A DNA stretch of 64,000 nucleotides. It comes from Beaufortia kweichowensis (taxonomy: Eukaryota; Chordata; Actinopteri; Cypriniformes; Gastromyzontidae). The position numbers were made by a program, and so were the translations under genes. The stretch spans positions 2,183,001 to 2,247,000 of the forward strand of contig CM032806.1 in assembly GCA_019155185.1 (NCBI GenBank), in the 5' to 3' direction. The notes below the pieces were generated by a model. That model was not told the origin of the DNA. It saw nothing but the letters and a program-made list of their open reading frames with translations, and searched no databases. The first letter of the stretch is position 1; each line of letters starts with the position of its first letter. Shown one piece after another: positions 25,920-38,100 of the stretch.

Positions 25920-26192
25920 CAGAGGAAGCAGCAGAACGGAAGTGACGCGAGCCTTTCGTCATCCGTATGTTGATGTTTTGTGGCAACAGCAGAACTGAGG
26001 GACGGGAAGACGGTTTGTTTTTGTTCTGTTATCCGCTGTTTTTAACCGTAAAATCGCCTCGCGTTGAATTAAACGCGCTCCGCGGTGACGGGAGCGAATA
26101 TCACGACGCGAAAGACGCTCGAGTCGGACGTTTAAACGCGTGAGGAGTCGTAAAAACGGAGGAAGTGTCACCCCTGACCCCCCTCCCCGAGC
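25920..26192 (+). promoter_or_regulatory. otud5: otud5 CpG-rich promoter and 5' UTR
   Basis: The sequence turns abruptly GC- and CpG-rich about 270 bp before the otud5 ATG and no TATA box is seen. An ETS/GABP-like CGGAAGTGACGCGA lies at about 25936-25950. This pattern is that of a TATA-less housekeeping promoter. The start site is not fixed. Confidence 0.55.
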
Positions 26193-29100
26193 ATGACGAT
26201 CCTGCCGAAGAAGAAGCCGAGCTCGTCGGTTGGTGTGTCAGATCACTCCGATGACCCCGACCGCCGGACCGGCTCCGACTCGCACCAGCACTCCCACGGG
26301 GTCCGGCCGGGTACGAGGCCCAGAGCTTCTCCGCCGCCCTGGTCCTATCAAGCCGCTCCGCCAGCGTCCAGAGAGGACAGGCGGAACGAATCTAGTGCCC
26401 GGCCGCAGCAGGCCTCTCCTCCGCCGGTGGGTGCCGGGTCCCCGGTCGGCCCTGGGGATGCGGGCGGGATGGCGTGCGTGTCCGGAGGTCGGGGCGAGCT
26501 GTCGACTGGGGTAGGATGCGGTGGTGGCATGGGAGGGTGCTGTTCGGGGCCCGGGCTCAGTAAGAGGCGGAGACAGGCAACCTGCTCAGGTGGGGTGGCA
26601 GGTGGAGGGACCGGACCCGGGGCGGCGGGGGGAGGAGGAGGTGGTGGAGGAGGTGGTGTTGGAGGAGGAGGAGGTCCGAGCCCCGAGCGCGAGGAAGGAG
26701 CCGGTTACAACAGCGAGGATGAGTATGAGAATGCCGCCAGACTACAGTCAGAGGACCCCGCCACTGTGGAACAGGTGTGTGATGAATGACAAATGACGTC
26801 ACCAAACAGCGTGTTTTTATTTACATGTGTAACGCGTGGTCAGTGTCCAGACTGTGGGACAATTACTTAGAGCTATAAATAGATAGACAATACACATATA
26901 TCAAAACATATACAAAGACAGACAGACAGACAGTCTGGTAGGTATATAGACAGCTAGACAGATGTATAGAGACCCAAACACACAAGCAGATAATCAGACA
27001 TATATGTATATAGACAGATAAATACATAGCTAATCAGATAGATAGACAATTAGACAGATAGACAAAAAATAGATAAACAAATGATAGATGATGAACAAAT
27101 AAAAAGACAGATCATTGTTTATTTTCTGAATACACATTATTATAGTTTGCATGTTTAAAGTTTGGGTGTTTGTTATTCTAAATAGTCTATCAATACAATG
27201 TAATAATTCTCTGGTAATGTTTTTTTTTATTGAATGTCATATTTTACTTTTCCACTATTAAAAGGTAACATGGGTTGCAAAAGCTGTTTAATATTGACTT
27301 CAGCACTTGAAATGTAATTGTTAATTTAAACCTAACCTTAACCAGAACATTAATATTCTCCTTTATACACCTGAATCCTCTTATGGCCAAACACAGACAA
27401 ATTCTGTTTCTTTGTGTACTAGAGAACAACGCAGAAAGTGTGTAATATCATTTATGACTGGTCTAGTTCATAAATTCAACACAGACATGAGCTTTGTTGT
27501 ACATTAAAATGTCCTTTTCACAGTCTATATCTCAGTGTCTTTACGTGCATAAAACAGCAGATTTTAACAATAGCTTCAGCATAAAATGTTGGTCTGTTTA
27601 TGATCCAGCACATGATATTGAACACCTGCTGTTTTTGTTTTGATGTTCTAAAGTTCTGTCTGTTACAGCAGGAACACTGGTTCGAAAAAGCACTCGGGGA
27701 AAAGAAAGGATTTGTCATCAAAAAAATGAAGGAAGACGGTGCCTGCCTCTTCAGAGCTGTCGGTGGGTACATTAACCAACCGCTGGTATAAGACTGAGTA
27801 GATTAGACCGTATATAATCCGTATGTTCACATCTGATTACAGTCATTTATTATTTCAGAAACTGTGTCATTTATTGATTCATAGTGTCTTTGGAATAATG
27901 TAGCAACCTCTTTAAGAAAAGTGCAGTGGAGCCCATCTCTAAATGCATTAGAATAAGAAAATATGAAAGAAAAAGATCTGAAAAATTGATTTCGTCCATA
28001 ATTTAAAGCTTAATGTTTTGTCTAGAAGTGTGATTTTTTTTTTTTGTTGTTGTCGGGGATGCAATGAGATTTATACATTTTAAGGGTAACTTACAGTACC
28101 AGTCAAAAGTTTGGAAATTTTAGATTTATTTTTTCACATTTTAGAATAGTAGTAAACTCATCAAAACCATGAAATAACACAACTGTAACTGTTGTTTGGA
28201 TGTAAAATCATCCAAAATAAATAAACACTGTTATATTTGAGCATCTTCTAAAGTAGTTACACTTTGTCTAGAATTTCTAAAATCACACTCTTGACATTTT
28301 ATCATCCAGCTTCTTGACATCTGGGAAGCTTTTAAAAAGCACTTTTTTTGTCAATTGTGTCTAAACTTTTGACTGCTACTGTATGTATGTCACTCTACAT
28401 CACTGCACTTCCCAAAGTCTCTTGAGTTCATTAGCAACTTCCAGATTTTCCTCCAGGTGGCGCTATTTATCTGCTTCTGTGTAGTGTTCTGCAGGCAGGT
28501 GCTTGAATCAAAACATTAAGTTCAATAAGAGGTGACACCATACTGTGAAAGCTGTTGATGTTCTTTTACACTTCAGTTTCAGCTTGTAAATGGACTTTGT
28601 TTTTTTGACCCTGTATTCTGACGCTGACATATTGTTTTGTAGTTTGTAGCATTTAAGAGAAATCAATTGAATTTAAGCCAGTCACATTTACAGCTGAATG
28701 TAAATACGTGTGTTTTTGGTTAGCCACATATATAATCTGATTGCCTAGTGTAGTTATTGTAGTTTTTGAATGGATAGTGTTTCAACCACTAGCAACTATA
28801 TCTGCATCCACCATTCAGTGGCATCAGCTGGGTTTCCTCATACCCTGATTTATTTTCTCATTCTCATTCTTTTCTCTGTTTTTGTTTTGCTTTTCTAATG
28901 TTTGTCACTTTCTGTTCCTCTTCCTTTACCATATCTCTATTACACTTGTCTATCTCTGGCCTGGTTTGAGATTTAAAGAGGTTTTGTAAGACAGACATGT
29001 TATGTGCTGACCTACTTGTAACATTCCCATCAGGGACAGTGTGCTGTGGTCTTTACACTGCAGGTGTGAAACAATCCATCTCCAAACAATCAAACAATCC

Positions 29101-32100
29101 ACGTTATATAACTGCCCCAATGGTAATGAGTCTGCGGCTTGCTTTATTATTGCTTTATGCCTGTTTAATCTGGATATGGCAGGATGGGATCTTTTCTTAG
29201 GGGGCGCTATTGATTTATAGTGATTAATGTTTTTTCAAACACCTGAGTTAAGTTGTGAAAATGATACTGTTATGCATTTTTTAAAATTTAATACAATGTT
29301 TTTATTACAAATTATTTGCATAGCAATTCAGGTAAAAAGCATATTTGAGAAATTAACAATTGAAGATTTCTAGAAAAACATGTATGATGACATGAATGCA
29401 CACAAGCTGGATCAAAGTGTGTGCAAAACTGTATATCCATATTTTCCCAGCAAGATCTAAAAATCTTACAAAGAGCATCTTGTGTGCTGAAGCAAGGAAA
29501 TCATTTTTTTGTACACAGGAGTTGGTCAATACAAATGCTTGTTTGATTAGTGACCAAGTAAAAGCTTAAAATTTTAGTAACTTTTTTTACCTTTTGAGAC
29601 AATTTCTTTGATGTAGACCCAGACTTTTTAAAAGTTTGCCTCTGTAGCACCATCTCTGTTTGTTTGCAGGTTGCTTTACGTTCTTTACTTGTGTTCCTTA
29701 CATTGCTTGTTTTTAAGCAAAAAAAGTTACAGATTAAACAAACATGTCTTATTTAAACACTTTTTTGCAAATCATTGTTTATGAGTATATGGCTATATAG
29801 CTCAAGAAACACAACTTTTGAAGAAATACATTATTTTTGCATGTCACGTTCAGTCATTTTTTCTTAATTTCATAACACATATGCAGCACAAAGTCATCTA
29901 AAGTAAAGAGGCAAACGACAGTAGCGTGCAGTCACATATTCGTGCAGTGTTTGCAAATGGTTTGCAAATGATTTTCCCAGGTATTTTATCTCAGTGGTTT
30001 ATATGATGGTAATTTGTGGTATTGCTACTCAACACCAGTTCATAGATTGGCCACACCTGCTCATTCTTTATTATTATTTTTTCCAAATTTTACAATAATA
30101 GTGAAGTTATTATTGAAGTTATGACACAAATGGAAGTATTTGAATTATGCATTATGCTGGGACCAAACAATGCAACTTTTTCAGCTTCTTCCCTTTGTCT
30201 AGATTGCAGTCATTTTTCCAGCTATCTTGTTGATTGTTTTCGCTTTACAACCCTTTTCATCTATTTATCCATTAAAATGATTTTAGTTTTATGCATAGAC
30301 AGTTTTTATTAGTCTACAGAACAAATTTCAATCATGAGTAATTTTTAAAATTATTTTCAGTGCTGCTGTGTTTTGTGAACATGGAATTTTTATGACATCA
30401 TTTGCTCACCTGTTGCTGGCAGTTTCTGATAACCCCCGACACATTTCACAGCATCATGGGGAGTGTTTCATTTTTATAGAATCGAGCACTTATATTGACA
30501 CACATGTACGCACACCTGCATTGTCTTTTTTATAGTGAGAATTTTGCCATTTGTGGTTTCAGTTTTGGTATTACAAAGAAAAACTTTCAAAAGGTTTTGT
30601 GGTTACAGGAACTGTTTGATTGGTGCAAGTTTAAAATCATGTCGTCCGCCTACAAGGTTTCTTTAAAAACAAGTGTTGTAATACCTGCTTTAGTGTGGTT
30701 TTATACAGACATGTCACAATCATCTAAAGAGTTTTGTTATGAATACCTGAATAAAGTCTGAATCATCCTGATAGAAGCATCTGTAAGTATTAAGTACTGT
30801 AGTATTTGTTCTGCAGGTCTTGTGAGAGTTTCTGTTGGAATGTGCTTCTCTTTTTTTATATACGTGGGAAGTGGTGTCATGTGTTCGATCCCTGCCCTGG
30901 CTCCCAGCATTCGCTCTCGTTTCCAGTGCTGTTCTACTGGTTATTCAGATCACCGTCCCTCTCTCAAGCTCGACGTGGTCCCTGGCGATTAGGGTACAAT
31001 TGACACCGTTACCAGCACACACTCTTGAGAGTGGGGTGACCTGACCCAGCCAACTAAACAAACTCTTAGGCTCTTTAAAACAGCTCAAAATAAACAACTC
31101 TTGCCATATATAGAAACTCTGACACCCAATATGCCCTAAATCTTTTCTATGTGACCTGGTCTAAATGTGCTGGAAGTGGGCAGAATTGTGTCTGTTTTTG
31201 GTTTTTGTTTGGATCCACAGTGTCCATAATGTAGTGTTAAATTTGCTTGAGGTAATCGTAACTGATTGCCTGTGCTGAAAAGCCCACTTTTAAGGCTCCG
31301 TGAAGATCCTGTTTTATTTTCCGCTAGGTGAAAATCGAGACCAGACCAAACCAAGACTAGACTAACCAATGTCTAGTGTATGATAATCCACAGCGTATGC
31401 AAATCACAATCCAGTGTAAACCTGGCTTATTTTCCCGTGCACGCGCTGACTGCAGGCTTTTTTCCAGGTGCCCGTGTCCTGTCGTGAACCTGGAACAGAC
31501 AGCTCGGCTGCATTCCTCTCGTTTTGCTGTTCGTCATCTTGTTGTGATTGTAGAGCACATGCTACGAATACCATAACGTGATTTGACGGAATGGGAAACA
31601 CGGATAGCTCTCGAAGCGAAGGTGTTGCCCAAATATATCTGTAGCATCTCCACACCTTGCCCTTGGGTACTTGAATCCAAAAACTGTTGGTTGAACATGA
31701 TAGTAAAATTTTCTTATACAAAAAAATGAAGGTGCTGTATAAAGGATGAATAAATTTGGATAATTTGCACATTCAAGTTGCTTGGCATTGCATACGGTCC
31801 ACAAGTATGTTGTTTAATAATGATAAATGAATGTGTATTAAAATTGGTGTCTTTGACTGTTTTTGCTGTTTTATTATCTCAGTAGGACATTTCTATGTTT
31901 TTTTATCATGGTTAAGGGTAAAATCACTTTATAAAATGGATAGTTCCAGTCCTTGATTACCTCATTACATCAGTATTACAGCGTTTTGTTGCTTGGCAAC
32001 CACTTGGTTGAATTACTTCTGAAGAAATGCATTGCATGACAAAAATATTGATCAATATTATCACGTTGTTGTTGCTGTGTGTTAATTTTATGAAACCTTG

Positions 32101-35100
32101 CCCAGGTATATGGAGTAACGGTTTAATAAAAGAAATTATAATTAAAGTGCATATCTTGTTAGCTTACATAAATGTTAAGATCAACTTTAGATCACTAGCA
32201 TGTCAGTACATTAGATGTGGTTCTGTTGGATAATAAGGACAAAGGCAACATCGAAAGTGTCTATGTGTGTTGATGAAGCAGAGGTCAGCTGTTGCTATCT
32301 ATCTTAACTTTTTCATTGGTCCAGAATAGTATTTTTCTCCTGGACATCTTGAACTGTGCATTTGTGGCAAACACGAGGCAAAGTTTAAAGCCATGCTGGA
32401 ATCATTGTTTGAGTATAGATTACTTGTCATTACATTGATCAACTCCTGCTAGTACAGGTTACAACACAAGTGCTGCTCATGTAACGTCTTACGTTTTAGA
32501 AATTAGTTTCAGTAATATGGGAAATGGAGGGGAACTGAAGGATGTTGACTAGTTCAATCCAGTGTAAACCGATGCTTTCAAAATGATGTGTACTCTTGCA
32601 TTTTCCAGTGCCTGGCATGATTTCAGTAAGCTTTGGAGGAGACGTAAGAGATCCTAACTTGACTTAAATGGATATTTAGTTTATATAACTATCGAGGTAT
32701 AGCAAACATGGCTTTTAAGGCCCATTTACCCTAAAACATTACTGGGACTGACTGCAGACGTTGATTGTGATAAGACCGTCTGCACCCTTTTGCTTACTTT
32801 CTAGGTTCTTGCTCGTAAGTGACTCGTGAACTTTTGCACATCTGGAGTACGTACGCACAGCATGTCTGCCCAACCAAAAAAAATAAAGTAACAGCCTTTC
32901 ACCTAGACATGACCATGACTACATCTGTCTTTTTTATATGATAAAAAACGTCTCAGACTCTTGGCAACTTCTCTTACAAAACTGGCTGTTGACCCAATAG
33001 TTTAAGCCCATAAGTCTGGAGCGTGAACCCAAAAGTACAGTGGTCCTCTGTGATCTGCACGTGTCATGTCAGTAGACACGTCTGTAGGATGGCATGCCCG
33101 GCTGCGGTGGTGTCTTGTGAGGGTGAATGGTAATTCAGAGGTTGTGGGGCTCCGGCATGTAGTAAACTACTGTGTTTTACTCAACGCTGTCGTGATCAGC
33201 TAATGCTTTTTCTGGCACTATTCTAAGATAGTGAATTAGCCATTTTTTAAGCAGCAGAAAGCACATAGAAAAAACAGTTCTGATCCCTCTGTGAATTTGT
33301 AAATCAATACAGATTGATCAATTTGATCATAATCTCAAATTCGTTCTATTGAGAGAACAAAGATAAGTGAAGAAATGGGTAAAGCAAGTGAGTGGAGTTA
33401 CCTTTGGGCCTGTTGTGAGAAGTTTGTTTAGACTAAAAGATCAATTTATTTGTTTGAAGGGAGTGTTTACCGATCAGGCGGGTCGAGGTGGACGTGTCCT
33501 GTCAGATGGTCTTGCGAGCACATGGTTATGCAGGTCAGAGTTGATGACCTTAGATCTTTCTGGATGAACTCGTGTTACACACGGTCAGGGTTGAAAGAAG
33601 AGCACCAAGGACACTGTAATAGTATTTAAAACTATGAGAGTATATATTTTGTTAAAGTAGTAAAGCAAAACACATAAATTAAATTTATTACCTATTTTAA
33701 ATGAATAGTATATTTTGATGTTTTTTGTTTATGGCCTTTATGTCTTTTTCTTCTGTTTTTTAAAGTTTTGTCCATAACACCTCTTAACAGAGGTCAAAAT
33801 CACTGTAATGAACAGCATCTCATGATTTTTATATTTTAATAACACACTTGAATTTCTACTTAAGATGATGCTTTTATTTAGTTTTTTATAATGCAGTATA
33901 CAAATTATATTTCCAGCATAACAGAGTCAAAGGATGATGTACTTTTCTTTAGTGTTTATTTCTGTAATTACAGCATGCACTTAAGCTGGCATGGACTTGA
34001 CAAGCTCGTGCAAAAACTATTGATCCATGTTTTCCCGGCATGATCTGAAAATGATCCAAACACGTATTTTCTTCCATTTGAGAGAGAAAGTTCTGTTTCC
34101 TTTTGTACAGCATTTAGCCTGGCCAGTATCACTATTGTGCTTAAAGAAAGAAAATATCATGAGAAGTGCTTTAAGAAGTTAAAGAAGAAGTTAGAAATTT
34201 TAGTTATCTTTTATTTTCAATAAAATGTAATAGAGAATATTAATTCTGTCTTTTAAATCTTAAGAGTTGCAAGCATAGAGAATTGACTTTTGTTCCTGTT
34301 TCATTATTAGTGTGTGGTTAGTTAATATAGTTAGGAGGTATAAATCCTCACATGTTTCTTTCTACTTCCTTATAAAAAAGGCTATAAAAAGGAGAGAGAG
34401 AGACTGAGAGAGAGGCGTTGATGATCTTTTTAGTCTTGGTCTGATTTTGTCTTTAAAGCATTTGAGTAAACCTATCATTTTCAGGTTTAAATATAGGGGA
34501 AAATCCCAAATGTTCATTTGGCCACATACAGTTGGACCCAAATTTACATGCATAAGTATTGTTATACATTGTGCCGGTTTATAATATGCTCTTTTCCTCA
34601 TAGCGTCCCGTTGTCTGTTGTCTTACGATAGGTTTTTCCTTCTGCAGAAATATGCAAATGATGCTCCTAAACTCATGTAGTGCAGAATCTTCCTGGGAAA
34701 CTTTTCTCAAATAATTTCTTCCAACTAACGTAATAATGACATCATTGTGTCTTTGTTTTTAAAGGATAAACCTTATCAATGGCCCCCAGAGCCACCAGTG
34801 TAGGCGTGAACTCTCTCTTGCCTTCTGTAAATGAAAGCTGGACACGCCTCTTTCTTAGAAGCAAGTTACCATCAAAACGCTATCTGTGGCCTACATTAGT
34901 AGAAGCGCGCTTGTGGTTTTGCTTGGTGGACCTCTGCTCTTCTCTTTTCTCATGAATTCTATCGGCGCTATCAGCTTTTTGTGGTAGACCTGCCCAGCGA
35001 GCGTCTCTTCCGCGTTTCGTAGTCGACTTCTCATCAATTCGTCTGCTGGAGCCAGAAAGGTCAACCGCCCATTTTTGGTGTTGAGAAACATACTATTGCT

Positions 35101-38100
35101 GGTTGACCAGACGTTCATGTCTGTGCTATGAGCGGTATGGTTGCGGTGGGCTTTTTGTGCTTACCTTGTGCAGTTGTTACAGTAATGTCTGTCCGTTCTG
35201 AGCTTGTGTGATAGAAGTGTGAGGGCTAAACTCAGTAACCCTGGACTCATGGCTGGTACAAAATTCTCTGTTTGGTCCATCAAAAAGGCCATCAAAGTTA
35301 AAAGTAAATTCATATTTCTCCATGAAATAAACATTAGGGGTGTTTCTAAAGAAACAACATCTCATAGACATGTATTGCAGGAAAGACCCAAGTCATATTT
35401 AGCAAGGTCTCGTATACAAATTTAAGTTGAAATCCACCTGCCCAAAACATCTTGAAAAACCAGATTTTCACAGTTAAACGTTCCCCCGGGGGAACACATG
35501 TGCATTGAGACTCTACCGGGTCCCACATGACAGCATCACAAAACTAAAAGTGTTTGTTATTCAAATTCAGGTTGAAATCAGGAATGAAACGAAGGCTGTG
35601 TTTATTAACACATATGAGTCGGATGAATGCAAATGGAGTGAAGGGGAATCCCTGACTTTCCCCCACAAGCGCACCCACTGATTATCCACATCACACTGCT
35701 GTTATGAATGGAAAGGCCAAGATGAGATGGAAAGGTCCAGATGGGGAACATAAAGCAGACTATACTTTCAGCACCTCCTTCAGACTTCTGATTTTAACAT
35801 GTGATTGATCTCAGTTAGCTTTTTGTCTTAAGTGTGAATGCCTTATTTTATTTTGTATTTAAATTTTATTTTGTATTTATAACTATCACTATAATAATCA
35901 CTTTATTTTAATTTAATTTATTACTATTGTTGTTGTTTTTTGTATATTTTTGTTATCTTTTATTTTATATCATTCTCTTTTATTTTTTATTTTCAGTGTA
36001 ATTACTTTGATAAAATAACAGAATAACAGTGAACTGCTACAACTTTGTTTTTGTTAGTTATTTTCTACATACACTAAAAATGTAAATGTGCATTTCTAAA
36101 TTATCATTTCTAAATTATTATGGTAATTGCATTGTTAATGCCAAAAATTAATCTTGTTGTTAAATGTTTATATATATACACAACAAAATAAATTCACATC
36201 AGTAGCTTCAATCCCAACACACTACCAGCAGCACGTATTTCCAGTATTTAGTAAAAGTATTGACTTGCAAATGAACAAGCTTTTGGCTCGCAGCGTTTAG
36301 GCTTCGATTTTCCCTAACAGCTTCCTGAAGCAAATTTACTACACAACAATAAACAAACCTTCCGAGTGACATGTGTAGCTAACAGCGTGAACCTGCCAGA
36401 GAATGCAAACTATTGTAGTTTCCTAAGAAAGTATGATGTGTTCGGACATTGCTGTAAAGCCTTTTGCAGATCGTAATTTCATTAATAAAATAACCTTGTT
36501 TTTGTGACCCGTTTCCTGCAGCATATTCTTTCAGAAATTTAGTTCGGTCTATAAACCAAAGTTACTATTTCCTCCTCCTTTAAACATAGCTTTCCATTGA
36601 ATCAGATAACTAAATGGGTTCACAGGGCCTCTTCGGGGAACTAAGAGTCAAAGTATCTTTAAATAAAGCACCTGAATTGATGCGTTATGTAGACCTTTTT
36701 TAAGCGCGGCAGAAAGCAACTTCCTTCGTCTCTTTATAAGTGTCACAACAGAAGTGGGCCAATGCAGCGAAAGAGGAAATTGACTAAGAGATTCTGAGAA
36801 ACTTTGTGGCTTTTAACGGTCATGTGACTAGCCGGAATGAGCTTTGAGGCTGTGGCTCATTTGCATATTGCCGCTGTTGGTAGGAAAAGGTGTCAGAGCG
36901 CAGAGAGGAGCCCATACACCCGTTTGTTTACATCTGGGCCCCTAGTCTTGTTTTGAGTCATATCTGGCACATAAATGAGTACGGTGAAGCCCGCCAAAAG
37001 TTTTGCTACGTGCCTTGCACGAATGCGTGCATGCATAACGATATTTGCCTTTTTATCAGTCCCCTTTAGACTCTAGAAATAAAAAACTATTTGTGTATTT
37101 CATGCATTAATAATTTTGCATTATTTTCTATTTTTTTTATTTGTGCAACTAAATTTTATATGTTAATTGTCTGTATAAATTTAACAATTGCAATAAAAAA
37201 CCAGCATGCAAAAATCATATTGTGTTTATTGCTACATATATAACTGGCAACTACATTAGAATTTGTTTAATTTTACAGTCCAAAGTAATAAAAACATGTT
37301 TGCAGGAAATGCCATTAAATGAGATTATACTGTGTTTGTTGCTACTTTACAATGGTGTACTTTACATGCAAAAATAAAATAAATGCAATCTTATCTGCTG
37401 TAAAATAATGCATGCATGGAGAAATAATATTGTTTATTTGTATGTAACACTGGTCTCATCTGCTTTCCGTAGCTGATCAAGTTTACGGAGACCAAGATAT
37501 GCACGAAGTCGTCCGCAAACATTGCATGGATTACTTGGTATGTGATGTGTCTTCCAACATTACCTGAGCCTTAAACAAACAAATGATTACTTTTATTTTT
37601 TGGTAAATTGTTATGCTTTTTTAATCATATTTCCCTTACAGATGAAAAATGCAGACTACTTCTCAAACTATGTCACAGAGGACTTCACTACATACATCAA
37701 CAGAAAGAGAAAGAACAACTGTCATGGGAATCACATTGAGATGCAGGCCATGGCAGAGATGTACAATCGTCCAGTGGAAGTTTATCAGTACGGCACAGGT
37801 GAGCGCAACATGCAATGCAGATATATAGTTGTTTTTTATTGCTGTTGTACTAGATTACATTTACTTTATCTGTATGTTTAACATGCAAACTATTGAGGAT
37901 ACATGTTTCAGGGTGAAATTAGGTTGATGAAGCCACATGCAACATTTTTGTTTTTGCAATAAACTTGTGTCGTGCTGATTTGTCTAGGTAGCAAATCTCT
38001 GTTTCTGTTTCGAAAATTTGTTGATACATAATTTTAATGTTCCCTTTTAGAACCAATCAACACGTTCCATGGCATCCATCAAAATAACGATGAGCCAATC

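Larger units (their letters stand above)
27763..37472 (+). other. otud5: otud5 intron 2, 9.7 kb
   Basis: Donor GGTGGGTA and acceptor TTTCCGTAG. It contains a 288-bp MITE (28094-28381), a CTCF-like motif (28450-28463), less AT-rich blocks at about 31300-31700 and 34770-35130, and a zone at 36700-37010 with an octamer motif ATTTGCAT (36859-36866). The scattered short open frames show no domain. No hidden coding exon was recognised, although the length leaves room for regulatory elements. Confidence 0.7.

Noticed and set aside
26348..26805. Overlapping frames in the otud5 first exon on both strands
   Set aside because: They are shadows of the GC-rich otud5 coding frame; only the frame from 26193 matches OTUD5.
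31404..31804. Minus-strand frames of 80-122 codons in otud5 intron 2
   Set aside because: No domain, no splice signals that make sense, and overlapping frames in different phases suggest chance.
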